A stretch of 64,000 bases of DNA from Terrabacter tumescens (GTDB lineage Bacteria > Actinomycetota > Actinomycetes > Actinomycetales > Dermatophilaceae). A program made the translations under genes and the position numbers. Under the pieces are notes generated by a model. The model searched no databases and was not told the DNA's origin. It saw only the letters and a list, made by a program, of their open reading frames with translations. Shown in pieces: positions 61,395-64,000 of the stretch; position 1 is the stretch's first letter, and the number at the start of each line of letters is the position of its first letter. The stretch lies in NCBI RefSeq assembly GCF_014646815.1, contig NZ_BMNZ01000001.1:496001-560000 (forward strand). Reading direction: 5' to 3'.

Positions 61395-62048
61395 ATGACG
61401 TCCGCCGTCAAGGGACCCATGGACGAAGGTCCAAGGCGTCGCTACGACGCCTCCGCTCGTCGCGCGCGCGCCGCCCAACGCCGCGACGCGGTCGTCGCGG
61501 CAGCCCGCAGTCTCTTCCTGGCCCGAGGCTTCGCCGCCACGACCCTCGCCGAGGTCGCGGCCGAGGCGGATGTCTCCGTCGAGAGCGTCTACAAGTGGTT
61601 CGGCTCCAAGGCAGGTCTGCTCAAGGCGGTCTGGGACCGGTCGCTGGCCGGTTCCGGACCCACCCATGCGGAGACGCGCAGCGACGCCGGGTCCCGTGCC
61701 GCCGCCGACGGGTCCGCCATCATCCGGAACTGGGCCCGCCTGGCGGCTGAGGTGGGTGCCGTGGGGGACCCTGTCCACCGGCTCGTCGAGAGCGCCGCCC
61801 ACGTCGACCGCGAGGCCGCCGAGCTCCATGCCCAGATCGAGGGTGAGCGTGCCGCGCGCATGGAGCACAACGCGGCGTACCTCCTCGACGGCGGTTACCT
61901 GCGGGCGGACGTGACCGTGGAGCAGGCCCGGGACGTGCTCCTGCTCTACACGACGTTCTACGGGAGGCTCGTCACCGAAGGGGGCTGGACGTCCGAGCAG
62001 TTCAGCGCCTTCATCGAGCGGGGACTCGCGGCGCACTTGCTGCCGTGA
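61395..62048 (+). CDS. TetR-family transcriptional regulator
   Basis: A 217-residue regulator. The TetR DNA-binding domain lies at about residues 25-75: RDAVVAAARSLFLARGFAAT, LAEVAAEADVSVESVYKWFG with SKAGLLKAVWD. A ligand domain follows. Probably it represses itself and the divergent SnoaL-like/NmrA-like pair. ATG 61395 is chosen since AGAGG stands 9 nt before it; ATG 61386 in the same frame would start almost on top of that site. Confidence 0.88.
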   Translation: MTSAVKGPMDEGPRRRYDASARRARAAQRRDAVVAAARSLFLARGFAATTLAEVAAEADVSVESVYKWFGSKAGLLKAVWDRSLAGSGPTHAETRSDAGSRAAADGSAIIRNWARLAAEVGAVGDPVHRLVESAAHVDREAAELHAQIEGERAARMEHNAAYLLDGGYLRADVTVEQARDVLLLYTTFYGRLVTEGGWTSEQFSAFIERGLAAHLLP

Positions 62049-62127
62049 CGCAGGTCGAGCCCCTCCCGTCGCACGCGTTCGGCACGTGGGACGGGAAGGG
62101 CCCGGTCGCGGGTCCTCGTCAGGCGCC

Positions 62128-64000
62128 TCAGCCGCGTGCGTCGGCGACGCCGACCGGGAGGAACCGCGCGCCGGTGACGGCCTCGGCCACGCCGGTGCGG
62201 TCGAGGAGCGGCGTGATGCCGCCGTTCCAGAACTGGAAGCCGGCACCGGTGATCATCGCGAGGTCGATGTCCATCGGGGCCTGCGCGACGCCCTCGTCGA
62301 GCATCCGGCGCGCCTCGTCGGCGAGGACCGTGAGCACGCGCTCGCGCACCTGGGCCAGGTCGAGCACGACCGGGTCGGCGGGCTTCTCGATGAGCTCGGC
62401 GACCTCGGGGTCGAGGACCGGGCGCCCGGAGCTCAGGTCGTAGAAGCCGCGCTTGCCGGCCGCGACGATCCGCTGGAGCGTCGGAGAGGCGTAGAAGCGG
62501 TCCGGGAACGCCTTCACGAGCGTCTCGCCGTTGTGCAGTGCGATGGCCGGGCCGACGAGCCCGATGAGGACGAACGGCGGCATCGGCGCCAGGCCCGCGA
62601 AGGCGCGGTCGACGACCTCGATCGGGGTGCCCTCGTCGAGGATCTTCGCGGCCTCGCCCATGAAGCGCCCGAGCAGGCGGTTGACGATGAACGACGGGCG
62701 GTCCGCGGCGCGGATGCACGTCTTCTTCAGCGCCTTGCCCACGGCGAAGGCCGTTGCGAGAGTGGCGTCGTCGGTGCGCTCGCCCGGAATGACCTCGAGC
62801 AGCGGCATGACGGCGACCGGGTTGAAGAAGTGGAAGCCGACGACCCGCTCCGGGTGCTGGAGCTGCGAGGCCATCTCGGCGATCGACAGGCTCGAGGTGT
62901 TCGTCGCCAGGACGCACTCGGGCGAGACGACGGCCTCGACCTCGGCGAAGACCTGCTGCTTGACCGACATCTCCTCGAAGACGGCCTCGATGACGAAGTC
63001 GGCGTCGGAGAAGCCGTCCTTGCTCGTCGAACCGGTCACGAGGGCCTTGTAGCGGTTGAGCTTGTCGGGGTTCAGCCGGCCCTTGCCCGCGAGCTTGTCG
63101 AGCTCGGCGTGGACGTAGCCGACGCCCTTGGCGACCCGCTCGTCGTCGATGTCGGTGAGCACGACCGGCACCTGCAGGCGCTGGATGAAGAGCAGCGCGA
63201 GCTGGCTCGCCATCAGACCGGCACCGACGATGCCGACCTTGGTGACGTTCCGGGCGAGGCCCTTGTCGGGCGCTCCGGCCGGGCGCTTGGCACGCTTCTG
63301 CACGAGGTCGAAGGCATAGAGCCCGGCCCGCAGCTCATCGCTCATGAGCAGGTCGGCGAGCACCTCGTCCTCGGCGGCGAAGCCCTCCTCGCGGGTCGCG
63401 GTGCGCGCGGCCGAGAGCAGGTCGAGCGCGGCATACGGGCTCCTGGCCTGGCGGCCGGTCTTGACGTCGGCGAGCTTCCTGGCCTTGGCGATCGCGGCGT
63501 CCCACGCCGTCTCGTCGCGGTCGACCTCGGGACGCTCGACCGTGAGCTCGCCGGACAGCACGCGTGCGGCCCAGGCGATGGACTCCTCGAGGAAGTCGGC
63601 CGGCTCGAGCAGCACGTCGGCCATGCCGAGCTTGTACGCGTCGACCCCCTTGAGCATGCGGTTCTGGCTCAGCGGGTTGTCGATGACGACGGTGAGTGCC
63701 TTCTCGATCCCGACGAGGTTGGGCAGCATCCAGCAGCCACCCCAGCCGGGCACGAGGCCGAGGAAGACCTCTGGCAGCGCGACGGCGGGCACGCCCGCGC
63801 TCATCGTGCGGTAGGTCGCCGACAGCGCCAGCTCGACACCGCCGCCCATGGCCGCGCCGTTGACGAACGCGAACGTCGGGACGGGCAGGTCGGAGAAGGC
63901 GGCGTATGCCGCGTGGCCGGCCTGCGCGATCTCGATCGCCTGGTCGCGGGACCCGATGAACGGCACCCCGGTGAGGTCCGCGCCCACGGCGAAGATGAAC
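62128..64000 (-). CDS. 3-hydroxyacyl-CoA dehydrogenase/enoyl-CoA hydratase fusion, 5'-truncated by the window
   Basis: At least 620 residues of a FadB/FadJ-type multifunctional beta-oxidation protein; the start is outside the window, and the frame is open to base 64000. The visible part opens in the enoyl-CoA hydratase domain (GADLTGVPFIG, FAFVNGAAMGGGVELALSAT, GWGGCWMLPNLVG) and continues with the dehydrogenase domain (VGIVGAGLMASQLALLF near residue 254, VLATNTSSLSIAEMA, VVGFHFFNP). C-terminal 3HCDH domains follow. It hydrates and oxidises acyl-CoA intermediates. It is read leftward and converges on tetR. Confidence 0.9.
   Translation of the reverse strand, partial: FIFAVGADLTGVPFIGSRDQAIEIAQAGHAAYAAFSDLPVPTFAFVNGAAMGGGVELALSATYRTMSAGVPAVALPEVFLGLVPGWGGCWMLPNLVGIEKALTVVIDNPLSQNRMLKGVDAYKLGMADVLLEPADFLEESIAWAARVLSGELTVERPEVDRDETAWDAAIAKARKLADVKTGRQARSPYAALDLLSAARTATREEGFAAEDEVLADLLMSDELRAGLYAFDLVQKRAKRPAGAPDKGLARNVTKVGIVGAGLMASQLALLFIQRLQVPVVLTDIDDERVAKGVGYVHAELDKLAGKGRLNPDKLNRYKALVTGSTSKDGFSDADFVIEAVFEEMSVKQQVFAEVEAVVSPECVLATNTSSLSIAEMASQLQHPERVVGFHFFNPVAVMPLLEVIPGERTDDATLATAFAVGKALKKTCIRAADRPSFIVNRLLGRFMGEAAKILDEGTPIEVVDRAFAGLAPMPPFVLIGLVGPAIALHNGETLVKAFPDRFYASPTLQRIVAAGKRGFYDLSSGRPVLDPEVAELIEKPADPVVLDLAQVRERVLTVLADEARRMLDEGVAQAPMDIDLAMITGAGFQFWNGGITPLLDRTGVAEAVTGARFLPVGVADARG

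Overview
The window is 64 kb of very GC-rich DNA with tightly packed genes, GTG and ATG starts, many ATGA/GTGA stop-start overlaps and actinobacterial marker families: sepH, DUF3040, DUF4193, DUF3710, DUF3159, DUF5998, DUF7455 and a CpfC-type ferrochelatase. Gene content and style suggest a chromosome of the Micrococcales, perhaps Intrasporangiaceae; the family-level guess is inference. I see no rRNA, tRNA, CRISPR array, prophage or insertion sequence.

Layout. 0-4 kb: a SAM methyltransferase, DNA polymerase IV, DUF3040, DUF456 and DUF7455 genes. 4-16 kb: the two topoisomerase IV subunits (parE rightward, parC leftward) flank a six-gene MoxR/DUF58/von Willebrand A/TPR operon of the Bat type; a sucrase/ferredoxin-like gene is coupled to parC. 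16-26 kb: nitroreductase, a GNAT plus acyl-CoA-synthetase fusion, DUF5998, a phosphodiesterase, thymidine kinase, sepH, a TRIC-type channel, ferrochelatase and an inositol monophosphatase. 27-35 kb: a conserved block like the mycobacterial Rv2689c-Rv2699c region (DUF4193, dut, DUF3710, OB-fold, DUF3159, two TrkA-type RCK proteins, a KimA-like potassium permease, an RNA uracil methyltransferase) and a thioesterase. 35-43 kb: an Hcp-like protein with a TPR methyltransferase, aconitase under a perfect palindrome, and two adjacent C39-like peptidases, one with a Tat signal and one without. 43-48.5 kb: a VOC protein, dxs, small hypotheticals and an ECF41-type sigma factor with its epimerase partner and likely own promoter. 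48.8-55.5 kb: a complete branched-chain-type ABC importer operon ending in an alpha/beta hydrolase, then a DUF1254/DUF1214 gene. 55.5-64 kb: a PucR-type regulator, 3-hydroxybutyrate dehydrogenase, an HTH-MurA fusion with a palindrome at its promoter, a TetR-controlled divergent pair, and a truncated multifunctional beta-oxidation gene at the right edge.

Signals beyond genes. The 8-mer GTATGCCG (or CGGCATAC) occurs 30 times by my reading, on both strands and in several reading frames, often forcing rare codons, so it looks selected as DNA. Many genes start 6-10 nt after a TAnnnT box and are probably leaderless. Palindromes sit at the acnA, HTH-murA and tetR promoters, and an ECF41-like promoter precedes the epimerase. 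All counts were made by eye.
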